A stretch of DNA of 64,000 bases. It comes from Acytostelium subglobosum LB1. Taxonomy: Eukaryota; Evosea; Eumycetozoa; Acytosteliales; Acytosteliaceae. Positions 24,613 to 36,100 of the stretch are shown here, piece by piece. The stretch covers positions 62,001 to 126,000 of the forward strand of contig NW_012236503.1 of the NCBI RefSeq assembly GCF_000787575.1, read 5' to 3'. The position numbers were made by a program, and so were the translations under genes. Every line of letters begins with the position of its first letter. Position 1 is the stretch's first letter. A model generated the notes under the pieces. The model was not told where the DNA came from. It made no database searches and worked only from the letters and a program-made list of their open reading frames with translations.

Positions 24613-25076
24613 TTATTGGTACCACTTGTTGATCTGGGTGACGATGTTGTTGGTGTCAGAGCCAGTGATGAAAGCAACCTGCTTCTTGACGGTTGGGAAG
24701 TTCTTGAAGACCATGAAGGATGGGAACACACCGACACCGGCAAAGAATGGGTGGTTGGAGTACAGCTCACTTGGGATGATCACCTGGCAGAACACTCCAT
24801 TTGGATAGTTGTTTGGCAGACCATTCAACCAGACCTTGATGTTCTCACAACCAGCACATCCATCATAACCGAAGTAGAAAACGAGCTAAAGGATTGAGGG
24901 AGAAGTGTTAGGTTGGTTGATTGATTGATTGATCGATCAGGGAGAAAGGGAATGGGTGAGGGACATACGATTTGGTTGACGTCTGCGTTGGCGAGACCGT
25001 TGTTGACCTCCTCAGACGAACTGATCGTTTGCCAGTTGTTGAGGTAGATGGAAGAAACTGCGTTGGTCATAGTCAT
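24613..25076 (-). CDS. Thioredoxin-fold protein with a CAGC motif
   Basis: Exons 25076-24969 and 24885-24613 join in phase 0 to 126 residues. The core LVFYFGYDGCAGCENIK has the beta-strand-then-CxxC arrangement of thioredoxins with CAGC instead of CGPC. A Pro before the last strand, in GVFPSFMVFKNF, fits the cis-Pro position loosely. No signal peptide, so probably cytosolic. The acidic and Trp-less active-site loop suggests a specialised oxidoreductase or redox adaptor rather than a general thioredoxin. The strong codon regularity suggests good expression. Confidence 0.75.
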
Positions 25077-26803
25077 TTTTGATTATGTATGTATATGTTG
25101 TGTAATGTTAACAGTAGTATTACTAGATTGTGTATTATTATTTGTTGGTTATGTGATTGAATGATTGTAAAGTGCACAAATCCCCTTTTTAAGTTGATTG
25201 ATTGATGAGGTAGGTGCGAAAGTGATAATCACACACATACAAACTATACCAAGCATTCCATCATAAATCGCCAAAGACCAAAGAGGTGATTGGGCGCCCG
25301 ATCTTGTTCATTTACCATAACTGCCGGCAGCTTGGCGTGTCATTCATAGCTGCTGTGTCAACAACAACTACAATGAATGTATGATTTGTGAAGTGTACAT
25401 GCACATAAATGTGATGAAAGTTCTCCTCGCCCAACAAATATCAACAACTGACTGGCACCCACATGTAGCCCACCCCCCACTCTTGAAAATCGTCGTCGTT
25501 TTTGATCAGAACCGTGTGCACAGAAGTGGGGGCGGGCGATCACTTCAACCTCATGTGCCTGGAGAGTTACTAAACTTAGGCTGTGGACATGATCATGGAA
25601 GCACCTCCTTCCTCCAAGTGCAATGACGATCAAGATCCTTCGCAATCAGTGCCCGTACGTCAATTGGAGAAATGATAAATGTGCTCATCAGATTATAGAC
25701 ATGGGGAGCTGTCAGCTGATCAGTAGCCCATTGACAAGTGTTGAGGGATGGTTGATGTGTATGAATTGTGTTGTTGTGACCATACTTGAGAGGACACACT
25801 TGGTCTTGTGAGTTGTCTGACGCCCAGTCCCAGAGGACCAGTCCGTTTTGCCCCTTCCTCAAGTGTTCCAGTGACGATCTATTGGCCCTCATTGTCTCAA
25901 TCTACGTGTGTAGATTGATTGCCCATAAGGAGATTGAGTTTGGGAAGGCCTTGTAAGTTGCACCTCTCTATTTGGTTGGAGGCGAATGAACAAAGACGTT
26001 CGTACCTTCCTACCTGGTTCCAATCATTTGGTCCACACCAACACAAACGGTGCCCACGTGAGTGACACTTGCGCGGGTCTCGAGATGCTGGAGTTGCAAT
26101 GAATTAGACACTAACACCAGGGTAGGGATCAACCATTCGCTTCATTGATTGATTGATTGATTGATTAATTTGTAGCAGGTTGTGTGTGTGAATAATGAGG
26201 TGATGGCGATGATGGCGCTTGGACCGAGCAATCGAAGAAGGAGGGAGCGAGCGAGTGTTATGTTGTTGGGCTTGCTTGTTGGGATGTGGACATTGATTTT
26301 CTTGGGATAATTAAGAAAGAAGTATCTTTATTGGTATTGTTGAAGGAATAAGAAGAAGGAGGGAATGGGCCTTGTCGCGACTGCAAGGGTGAGTGAGTAA
26401 ATGTGATGCTTTGCGATGGATGATTGATTGATTTGGATTGGGCTTTGATTGGTTTTGTTTGATGTGTGTGGCGGGGAGTGAGTGTGATTGGGGTTTGATT
26501 GATTGATTGGATGATGGTTGATTTGAATGAATGAACACGCAGTTGTACTAGAGGAACATAGATGGATTTACATAATTTACATAAAGAATATGTGTGGATG
26601 GATGGAGATGTGAGGGAATAACTTGTGACATATGGCTGGCTAAAGGTTGACACTTGGCAATTGTTCCAAGGAGTAGCCTTTGGATGATGGTGATGGATGA
26701 GTGGATGATGGTAATGTTGTTGTTGCCGGTTGGTTGGTAATGGATTGGATGAATGAATGATTGATTGCGGGATAATGTCGGTATCTCTGGATAATGTCGT
26801 TGT
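25077..26803. other. Intergenic DNA, 1.7 kb
   Basis: It lies between the thioredoxin-fold start and the 3' end of the HMG gene. The interval 25430-25650 and 25790-25930 are richer in G+C and less repetitive than the rest, but I find no splice-supported coding frame and no known RNA motif. The remainder is TGATTGATT repeats. Confidence 0.4.
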
Positions 26804-27662
26804 TTAACGCGTTGTACTGGACTCTTGGAAACATGTTTGGACTGGACTAGAGGCAGTCCATGGAGTAGTGCGCGCATGCAAAGAGGCAGGCAGGACTAGG
26901 GCAATGTGCCAATTGTGAGTCATGATTGAATGGACTGCGGATGGATGGACTGCGGATGGTGCATGGTCTGTGGATGGTGCATGGACTGCGGGAGCATCTG
27001 GGGCAGCATGGGCGGCTGCTGTGGCTGCTGTTGATGGTGGCTGTGCAGATGATGCATGGCGTGTGGCAATTGCATGGCGTGCGGGTGGTGGCAGGCCGTG
27101 CGAGAGATGCATTGGCTGCGGCACGTAGTGCACTTGCTTGGGTGGTGGCGATAATGGCGATTGTTGTTGATGATGTGAATGATGTATTTGTTGTTGTTGA
27201 TGGTGATGATGTTGTTGTATTTGTTGTTGTTGATGTTGTTGATGCTGTTGTTGTTGTTGTTGCTGTTGTTGCTGTTGTTGTTGTTGTTGTAGTTGTTGGG
27301 CGGCGGCAGCGGCAGCCGAGGTGGACTCTCGGTAGTCCTTCATCTTTTGCTCGTATATCTTTTTCTCCTCGTCGGATCTCTTCTGGTAGACATCCTTCTG
27401 CTCCGGGGAGATTGTGTGCCAGCGCTTTCCAAGAAGTGAGCCAATCTCTGTGAATGACGCTTCGGGATTCTCCTGCTTAACAATAGGTCTAAACTCCTGG
27501 CAGAATATGATATATGGTGACAAGTACCTGCGTGGCTTCTAAGTATTCGCGAAGTAGTAGCATGGCACGGTAACAAGATAGTTAATATTTGTTGGTTGAC
27601 GATTGATCAATCAAAGGTCAATGCATGCTGCTTGACTAACCTACATTTTTGTCTTTGGCCAT
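26804..27662 (-). CDS. HMG-box DNA-binding protein with Gln/His-rich tail
   Basis: The short first exon 27662-27645 (MAKDKN) joins exon 27538-26804 in phase 0; the donor is GTAGGT. The HMG box covers about residues 7-75: KPRRYLSPYIIFCQEFRPIV, then KRWHTISPEQKDVYQKR, a single-box Nhp6-like design that bends DNA without sequence preference. A long Gln tract and a His/Gln section follow. Beyond about 27085 the reading frame gives an Ala/His/Pro string to 26804, while a +1 shift gives a Gln/Met/His/Pro-rich sequence closing at TGA near 26922 that resembles the preceding tail far better. The true C-terminus is therefore uncertain. Confidence 0.85.
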
Positions 27663-29597
27663 GTCTAACTGATTGTTGAGATTGGTTGATTTCTTGATTG
27701 ATTGATTGAATGAATGAGTGAGTGAAGATAGATTGCTGATTGCTTGGCTTAGTTTGTTGGCTGGACTGTGTGAGACTGATGATTGTTGGCTCTTTGGCTT
27801 GTGAGTATTGAGGACAAGGACAGAGCAGGGCAAGGGCAAGGGCTAGGTCAAGGTTCAAGTTCAAAGGCAGGGCAGAGCAGACAGGTCAAAGGACAACAAT
27901 GGTCAAAGGTCAAAGAGATTGCAAGAACAGCAAGACAGAACAGAATAGAACAGAGTGGACGGAGACAGAGGGCAAGCTGAGATGTTTGGTTGGTAGATTG
28001 AGTTGAGTGGAAGTGTCTGTTTGTTTAATGATGAGTGCGTGCGTGCGCAGAAAGACAAACTAACAACAGCAGGTGCGCGTGTCCGGCTGGGTAGCCAATG
28101 ATATGCTTGAGGGAGGGTGGGGTGCTGAGCTGCGGACAGCAGGCCTAACTGTTCATACTCATTGATGGATGCGTGCATGAGGGGAGTAGTGTCTCTTGCT
28201 TTTTAAATTAAAAAATATATTTAAATAAGGTAAAATCATTACCACATCACATAACCCCCACAAATTCTAATGATCGCCGCATGCGTGTTCCTTCCTTTAC
28301 CCCCCAATAACCCAAACAAGAAGTGTTGTGAGTGTTGACGTGAAGGCACGTACGCAACCCTCTTTGGGCAATCATAAACACACATCACAAAAGGTTTTGT
28401 TTGATTATTGTTGTTTGTGTTGTATGGGTGGTTCCCAATGACCGTTACTCAAGAATTTGAATATTTGAATTGCTGTTACACAACAAAGGGTTTTGTTTGA
28501 TTATTGGATTAAAGCGTGATTGTGTGTGTGTGAGAAAAGATAGAGATAGATAATCTTAACGTGAACAATGAAGAAAGAGTGTGTTGTCGTCTTTCCTAGA
28601 TAGTGGTTGTTTGTGTTTGTGTTGACAACTCCAACATATTATTATTATTGTTGAGTAATGATTATTATTTCTTTGTTGGGTTGTCGAATCAAAGGATTGC
28701 GGTCCATGGAGTGATTTGTGGTTAATAAAAGGATTTAGAAAAGTAGATGTCGACATCAAAAAAAAGGGAAAACAAATAAAATCAAATATATCATCGATGA
28801 ATGACGACTTTAGCTATCACTTGATTACTCTCACTCAATCATTCAATCGTCCAATCACCCAATCACTCATTCAGACCCACACTCACCACTAAGACTAGAC
28901 ATCAACAGATATTTTTAGTTGTTATACACATACACACACACAATTCTCTCTCTCTATCTATTATCTGTACCACACACTTACACACACACTACTACATCGA
29001 CAGTTGTGCAGTGAACCGAACTACCACCCACCAAATACCAACACCAACATCCATCGATCACTCATCCTCCCTCCCCTCCAATTGGATAAAGAAACACGCC
29101 ACACACTGCCAATCTTTCATTCAACCACCAATAGACAGAACAGAATTGCCCGCCAACAACAAACCAAGCTAAGCCAACACCAAGCCAAGCAAAGCGCACG
29201 AGCGCTATAATTACACATTCTCTACTCTCTTGATCATTTGATTGATTGAGTGAGAGTTCATCATCATCGATACAATCAATACATCAAACATATTAGTAGT
29301 AGTAATAGTAGTAGTAGTTCTTAGCCACACTCACTAACAACAGCAACAATATTATCCCCGCTGACAGTTGTCGGGTGATTATCGATCGAACAGCTGTACT
29401 TCTTGTAAATCATCATCAGCCATTTAAGACACACTATCTCTATCTATCTATCTATCTATCTCTTCAGCAGCCTGTCTTTCAATCAACTCCATTCAATCAT
29501 TCACGCACTCACTCATTCATTCATTCAACTCCAACATCAATCAAACAATCATTCAATCAAACATTAATAATAGTATAATACTACATAATAATCGAGG
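27663..29597. promoter_or_regulatory. Divergent 1.9-kb intergenic region (HMG and myotubularin)
   Basis: The longest gene-free stretch in the window, between two divergently read regulatory genes. It has TGATTGA, (TCTA)n and (CA)n microsatellites and A/T-rich blocks. No conserved coding segment seen. The last 600 bp before the myotubularin ATG are purine-poor on the sense strand, like a leader. Confidence 0.45.
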
Positions 29598-32500
29598 ATG
29601 AATTCATCAAGATTGCCACCTCCAACATTGATATCGACTAGTTCGTTGTCATCGTTGTTGCCACCAACGTCACCACCACCAAAGTTGCCAATGTCGACAT
29701 CGGCGGCTAATCATTTGCATCTGCATGGCTCAAAGGATTCATCAATGTCAACACCACTCAATATGTCCACTGGCTCACTGTCGTCGACGACGTCGGGCTC
29801 GACAGGCCACGAGGAGAAGCTGGAGAAGCTCAAGGACATCACCGTCAAGACCATCGACAACATCATTCTAAAGATCGCAGAGATGAAGCGCGAGAAGCAG
29901 TTCCTGCAGTCGTTCCAGGACGTCATGAGGATATCAGAGTCATTGGTGGAGATTGAGAAGATGTTGGATAGCGTCGACTTGGACAGCTCATCCACCTCTT
30001 CCTCCTCCTCATCCAGTCCTGGCACAAGCACGCCTCCACTTCCAGCTCAAGGTGGTGCCACACCCGAGCGAATCGACTCTGCCACCGAGCTCATCAAGAT
30101 CATCCACACGAGGACCAATCAAACCAAGCGCGGATCAAAGAGTATGTAGTATCCACGATCACCTCGCTTGCTCTGGCGTCCATTGTCTCACATTCACTCA
30201 CTCACTCAATCAATCAACAGTGCAGAGATCAGTTAGTAGCGTGGACTCTTTGCATGCTGTGTTGCAGCTGTGCTTGGATAACATTAAGATCAAGATGCTG
30301 TCGCTAAAGGTTCATATACCATTGGAGACATCAATCCAGGCGGCCATCAAGAATGGTGAGATCATAAGGAACATCAGGAATCAATTGAATGCCATCAGAA
30401 CTATCACGTTGCCAGACTCTGTCTCACTGATCGATGGTGAGAAGCTGTTGCTAAAGGTGGAGGCACGCTATCACTTCTATGACAATGTTCACGATCAACA
30501 AAAGGAACAACAACAACAGCAGTCTTCGTCTTCGTCGTCGTCACATCATCATCATCAGACGACTCATACACTGCCGCCATCACCATCCAAAGAGAAGGAT
30601 CTGTCATCATCAGCCACATCATCAATCTCAACCAACGAGGAAGAGTACGTCACTGGCACATGCTACATCACCAACTTCCAACTCATATTCAATGGACTAC
30701 ATCAAGGCGCACACTTTAGAGTAAGTCACCTGGGCCCAGAGGTGGGTGTGGAATGATTCCAGGCCACTCACTGACCCGATCAATCAATCAAACAGAAATC
30801 ATTTAGTATTCACTCAGTTGGCAAGATTGTAAAGACTGGAAAGAAGAAGTCAGCTGGCGAGTTCACTTATAGACTGAACTTCTTGTGCAAGGACTGCCAC
30901 ACATTCTCATTCTCCTTTGACAGGAACAACAATAACTTGAAGAACGTTAGACATTGTGTCAATAATATATTGAGCGAGCCATTGTTCTGCTTCACGCACA
31001 AGAACGAGTCGACGCTGCGACCCGACCAGCACAACCTCGGCTGGAATATCTACGATGTGCGCTCCGAGTACGCGCGCATGGGCGTGCCCTCACCCGACTG
31101 GAAGATAAGCCAGTTCAACAACGGCTACTTCCTGTGCGACACGTACCCCTCGCTACTGGTCGTGCCCGCCAGCGTCCCCGACGAGCAGCTCAAGGCCGCC
31201 GCGCAGTTCCGATCTAAGGGAAGGATACCCGCGCTCTCATACTGCCACTGGAGCAACAGGACGTCCATCACGCGATGCAGCCAGCCCCTAGTGGGCATCG
31301 GTAGCAACCGCAGCCGCGATGACGAGCAGCTGCTGAACGCCATCCGTCTTACGGCGTCCACGTACGGCGGTACGCCAAACGACAAGACGCTGTACATTAT
31401 CGATGCGCGACCCTACGCCAACGCCGTGGGCAACCGTGCCAAGGGCGCCGGCTGGGAGATCATGACCAACTATGCCAACTGCGAGATTGAGTTCATGGGC
31501 ATTGCCAACATCCATGCGATGCGCCACTCACTGCTTAAGCTGCGCGAGGGTGTCGAGTCCAGTGTCAACAAGGAGGACACATGGTACGCCACGCTCGAGT
31601 CGTCCGGCTGGTTCAACCACCTCAAGCTGATACTGGCTGGCGCGGTGCGCGTAGCCAAGCTCATCCACATCAACCATTCCAATGTGCTGGTGCATTGCTC
31701 GGACGGCTGGGACCGCACGAGCCAACTGGTGTCGCTTGCCGAGATCCTGCTCGACCCATACTTCCGCACGATTCGCGGCTTCCAAATGCTGATCGAGAAG
31801 GAGTGGCTATCCTTTGGTCACAAGTTTGCCCAGCGCTGTGGTCAGGTCCAGGGCAAGGATGAGGACGAGCGTTCGCCCGTCTTTATCCAGTTCCTCGAGG
31901 CCGTCTACCAGATCATCAATCAGTTCCCCAACAAGTTTGAGTTCAACGCACACTTCCTGCGCACGATTTACACGCACGCCTACAGTGGCCGCTACGGCAA
32001 CTTCCTCTACAACTGCGAGAAGGAGCGCATCCAGCACTACCCCTACGCCAAGACCCTGAGTCTCTGGTTCGAGATCGACCAACACATCAGCAGCTACATG
32101 AACCCGCTCTATCAGGCCGGCTCCATCGGCAGCGGCAGCAGCAGCGTCGACGAGAAGGACGTACTCTTCCCCGATTGTTCAATCAAGAAGATGAAGCTTT
32201 GGCGCCAGATCTACTTCCCACTGGCCGACACCGATATCTATGAGGTCGAGGAGCGATTCATACGCCAGGCATTCGAGAAGCAGTTGGAGGAGCGCGCTCA
32301 AGAGTTCGCCACCAAGTATCCCTTGTTGCCAATCCGTCTGCACACTGCGTCCGTTTCCAATCCACGTCGTCCAACTCTTACACTGTCTCAGCAGCAACTT
32401 AACTATCCAGTAGTGGCATCAGTTGTGTCTGGCACCACTTCAGCTGCAGCGGCAGCTGTCGACGAACAACCCATCACTGGTGAGAACCATGGCAAGTCAG

Positions 32501-32598
32501 CGAGTGGCGAGGACAAGGACAAGAAGAAGTTCTACACACTTGGACGCAACATCTTTAAGAGGAAGGATGGTAATGGTACCATCTCGCCAAAGAAATAA
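29598..32598 (+). CDS. Myotubularin-family phosphoinositide 3-phosphatase
   Basis: Exons 29598-30141, 30221-30720 and 30796-32598 join in phase to 948 residues. The N-terminal 120 residues are Ser/Pro-rich followed by a coiled-coil-like helix (LEKLKDITVKTIDNIILKIA). A PH-GRAM domain follows (GTCYITNFQLIFNGL; FSIHSVGKIVKTGKKKSAG). The phosphatase domain begins near NLGWNIYDVRSEYARMG and has the CSDGWDRT active-site signature with catalytic Cys and Arg, so it should be active, unlike many myotubularin relatives. Substrates in the family are PI3P and PI(3,5)P2 on endosomes. The C-terminus is low-complexity, with no FYVE domain. Intron 2 carries the TGGAATGATTCCA palindrome. Confidence 0.96.
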
Positions 32599-32628
32599 AT
32601 AATCAATATGTTGTAACCAGTAAGTTAC

Positions 32629-32664
32629 CGGTAAGGGTAGGGTAAGGGTAGGGTAGGGTAAAAG
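32629..32664. repeat. Telomere-like (TAGGG/TAAGGG) repeats between genes
   Basis: GGTAAGGGTAGGGTAAGGG and a further TAGGGTAGGG lie in a row between the myotubularin stop and the end of the oxysterol-binding gene. The unit resembles telomere repeats of the TTAGGG/TAAGGG kind. It is short and interstitial, so it could be a repair patch or a chance simple repeat. Confidence 0.6.
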
Positions 32665-32796
32665 GACGAGCCAACGATGAAGTTGCACACATGCGAGTGC
32701 GTGATGGTTGGTTGGACAATCATGGGTTTAGCTTTATTGGCCTTTGGTTTTTGGTTTGGCGTGTCGTGGCGTGGCGTGCGATGGCTCTGGCGTTGG

Positions 32797-34594
32797 CTAG
32801 TTGGCTGGGACAACCTCGACAACATCTGTGGTGGCGACGGGAGCAGAGTCGTTGGCAGCGAGTGTGACCAGGTTGGCAACGGAATCCTTGTCGGTGAAGG
32901 AACCCTCACGAGAGTGGTTGGTGGAGGCGTTGGTGACGGACGAGTTGGAGGACACCTCGTCGCTCAGGCTCATCGAACTAAAGTCGGTGTGAAGCCCATT
33001 GGACAAGGCCGTCTGCTTGGTCGCCGGCTCCTGCTGCTTGATGCGGTTGTCGCGCTCCAACCAGTACTCGCCGTTGAACTTCCACAAATAGCCAAACTTG
33101 GCGTCGTCCACCTTCTTGAAGTAGGACGGCGTCCACACCTTGCCCAGACGGACGCGCTCGCGTCTCTTCTCGCGCTCGCGCTCCTCGATGGCGCGCTTTT
33201 CCTTGCTGGACTTCTTGTTGTCGAGGTGCTGGAGGGCGCGTCGATCGCCACGGATTCGCGAGTCGGTCACGGGCAGGATCTTCTCGTACTCGGGCGTCAG
33301 GTCGTTGAGCGACTGGACAAACGCGCCCATCTTCCACTTGTTGTCCTTCTCCATGGGGTCGGCCTCGGCGCGCCAGATGGGGTACTCCTCGACCTTGGTC
33401 ACGCCGTCGTCTGCCAACTTGGCCACGTCGATGAACTCGCTCCATATGCCTGTGATGATGTAGCGCTTCTTGCCATTCTGGTCCAGTACCTCACCAGACA
33501 CCTTCTTGGTGACACTATCAAACCAACCAGCCTTCTGGAAATTCAACACTGCCTTCTCTCCAGTTGTATTATTAACAATAGTCATCTGACCATGATGTTC
33601 TACCCATATCTTTCCGAATATAATGTTGTGGCAGCATGATCTAAGATGTATTATTGGACATAGTTAGTCTTAGATCTTAGATCTTAGATATATCTTATAT
33701 CTGATCATCAAGATATGTATGTGAGTGGATACATACGATGGTACTTTCCATGAGAAATGATCATTGTATTGATGAAGATGAAGATGGTTGTTACCCAAGC
33801 TGAATATGTCTACTGAGTTGCCCCAGAACTTTGTGGTGATGTGTGACTCTTGTTGGAGAGTGAATCTGTCACTGGAGGTCTCAGCAATGCCAATAGGTGG
33901 ATGATGGCTGACTTGCTCGCACACCGTTCTATATTTGCCATCCTTTGGTACGTACTCATACGTCTCACCAAGCACAGGATTGAATGGTTTGGCTATAATG
34001 ATGGTCCAAAGAATTTATGTAAGTCAGCTGACTTTTGATTGATCACGTGACCACTGATCACGTGACACATTGATGATCACGTGACACACTTTAAAATGAC
34101 TACTTACCAGTTCTAACGTATGAGCTAAAGAGTGCAATATTGAAGGCAGCGACGTGGACCATGCGGTCCAATGAGTTCTCGAGTTCACAGGCCTTCTCGA
34201 TGAGGTTGATGAATCTGAGGGGCTCGCATTGGGATTGCAACACCGTCAGTGGCTCGAAAAAGTATACTGGAAGCGACACTAACGACATGGTATCCTTGCC
34301 GATCAATCCCTTCATCTTGCTCAACACGCTGGACGTGTCACCCTGCTCTTGCTCGTCCTCCTTGTCGAAATCCTCGTTGTCCAGGTTCACGTCCTCGTCG
34401 GGTGATGTGGTGGCGTCTATCTGAGTGTTTTCATTCTTTGTTGGTACAGTGTTGTTGGTAGTTGGTGTAGTTGGTGTAGTAGTGGTTGGTGCAGTAGTAG
34501 CAGTAGTAGCCATGGTAGTGGATGTGGCTATGGTTGGTTGATTGGCAACAGTGTCCTCTTTTTTGGTGTTGAATATATCCTTAATGAAAGACAT
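32797..34594 (-). CDS. Oxysterol-binding protein (ORP/OSBP family)
   Basis: Exons 34594-34108, 33992-33737 and 33640-32797 join in phase to 528 residues. The second exon has the family signature EQVSHHPP in the lipid-binding domain, preceded by AKPFNPVLGETYEY. The joint exon 2/3 gives KVPSSCCHNIIFGKIWVEHHG. These proteins move sterols or PI4P between membranes. There is no PH domain; the first 60 residues are Thr-rich, followed by an acidic section. A C-terminal 70-residue Ser/Thr tail ends the protein. Intron 1 contains three CACGTGATC palindromes. Confidence 0.95.
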
Positions 34595-35718
34595 CTTTAA
34601 GTTTAAGATTTATCATTAGTAAGTACTCTTAATCTTGGATTGATTATAGTTTATATTGTGTTGTTATTGATTGATTGAAGTGATTGAAGTGATGTTTTTG
34701 AATGAAGTGGAGAATTGCCAACTGTTGGGAATTTAAATGTTGGATTGTGATTGAATGTTCAACATAAATACAATGCATGAATGAATGAATGTAAGAGTGT
34801 GTGTGTGTGTTTGAATATGATTGATTGGAGTGTGAAAGATAGATAGATCAACAAAGAACAGTGTGTGTCGTGTGTGTTTGATTGTTCACACTTATTGATT
34901 GATTGGTGTGAACATGTGTGTGTGTGTGACCACGCAGACATCAATCAATTAACTACAATTGCACACACTAACAGAAATAATAATTATTATATATATATAT
35001 ATATATATTACAACAAAAGATAATAAATATTTATATAAAAATAAATAAATAAAGAAGTAGAACTATACTTACTTTTATAAGATTGGTCTTCGAAAGGGTA
35101 ATATCACTTAATGAACAAAAATAGAATTACTATATGTTGTGATGATGTATGATTGGTATGTAGGTTGTACAAAGTAGAATGAAGTTTCCTTGATGGACGC
35201 GAGTTGAATGAAAGATGGTGACTGGTCTGGATTGTTGGATTGTTGGTTGGATGGATGGATGATGGAGGGCCGGAGTCGAAAGGTGGTTGTGAACTCGTGG
35301 CACTTGATCTATTTCTCTCTCTATGTCTGTGTTATTAATAAGTTAGTTAGTTATCTGTTGTGTTGGTTTGTTGTTGGTAGGTAGCGATTGTGATTTGTTT
35401 TGGTGTGTTGTATTGTGAACTTTTGTTGGGCTCTCTTGAATGGCTGATTGTCACGATCAATGTGGCTTGGCGGGGAGTTGACACTATCTCATACACACAC
35501 AATTCATGTCCGGACAGGACCCAGAAGAACGTTCATGCTCACTCACTCATTCACACACATATCCAAACACCCGGTGTAAAGATATTTAAACTAATTTTAT
35601 ATTTATAACGAGTACTTTTGATCACACTTTTGACTACTTAGAACCTCAGTGTGAATGATCACTGTTAGGGTTGTGTTGTTCAAAAAAAAAACAAAAAGTG
35701 CACTAATCAGATTTCTTT
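34595..35718. promoter_or_regulatory. Intergenic DNA with (TA)n tract
   Basis: Upstream of the oxysterol-binding gene. It has a (TA)n run at about 34990-35009, several A+T blocks and a T-free poly(A) run near 35680. No coding segment supported. Confidence 0.4.
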
Positions 35719-36022
35719 TTATCGCCCCATCATGCCCAAAAAAGGATCCTGAAATCTCAGGCTGCACTTGATGAGCCCACAACCAGTCTTGTGGTCTTCG
35801 TTTGTTTGTTCAATGAACACAACTCTCGCACCTGACTCCACAGGTGATGCGATGAGTTTGGTTACCAGTGTGTGTGTGTGTGTGTCTGGAAGGATGGATG
35901 GGCGAATGGGATGGGACCATCAGCATAGCTATCCATCGATCGATCAAGGCCCACATACGGGTTAAGCCTTGCCACAACTCAACCATCCTTCCAACCCTGA
36001 TGGCAACATCCAACATCCACAA
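35719..36022 (-). CDS. Possible small two-exon gene, function unknown
   Basis: Exon 36022-35959 and exon 35885-35719 join in phase 1 across a 73-nt GTATGT...TTCCAG intron to 76 residues. The second exon starts with a (CA)n tract giving His/Thr, then has a protein-like sequence including ESGARVVFIEQTNEDHKTG and ends GMMGR. The matching phase, standard splice ends and open second exon support it; the His/Thr start and lack of a known family speak against. The gene would end 309 bp from the IF-3-like start-distal end at 36101, head to tail. Confidence 0.38.
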
Positions 36023-36100
36023 TCTACCGAATGTAATCGAGTCACGTGACCTGGCTTGTGTGTTTGAATATTGTAGTTATATATTTAGACTGAGGCCAAG

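Noticed and set aside
25430-25930. A gene or RNA in the G+C-richer part of the 25-26 kb gap
   Set aside because: Open frames are short, overlap on both strands and lack splice support or motifs.
29375-29578. Short frame before the myotubularin start
   Set aside because: Composed of repeat-derived Ser/Ile/His/Gln; more likely leader or promoter DNA.
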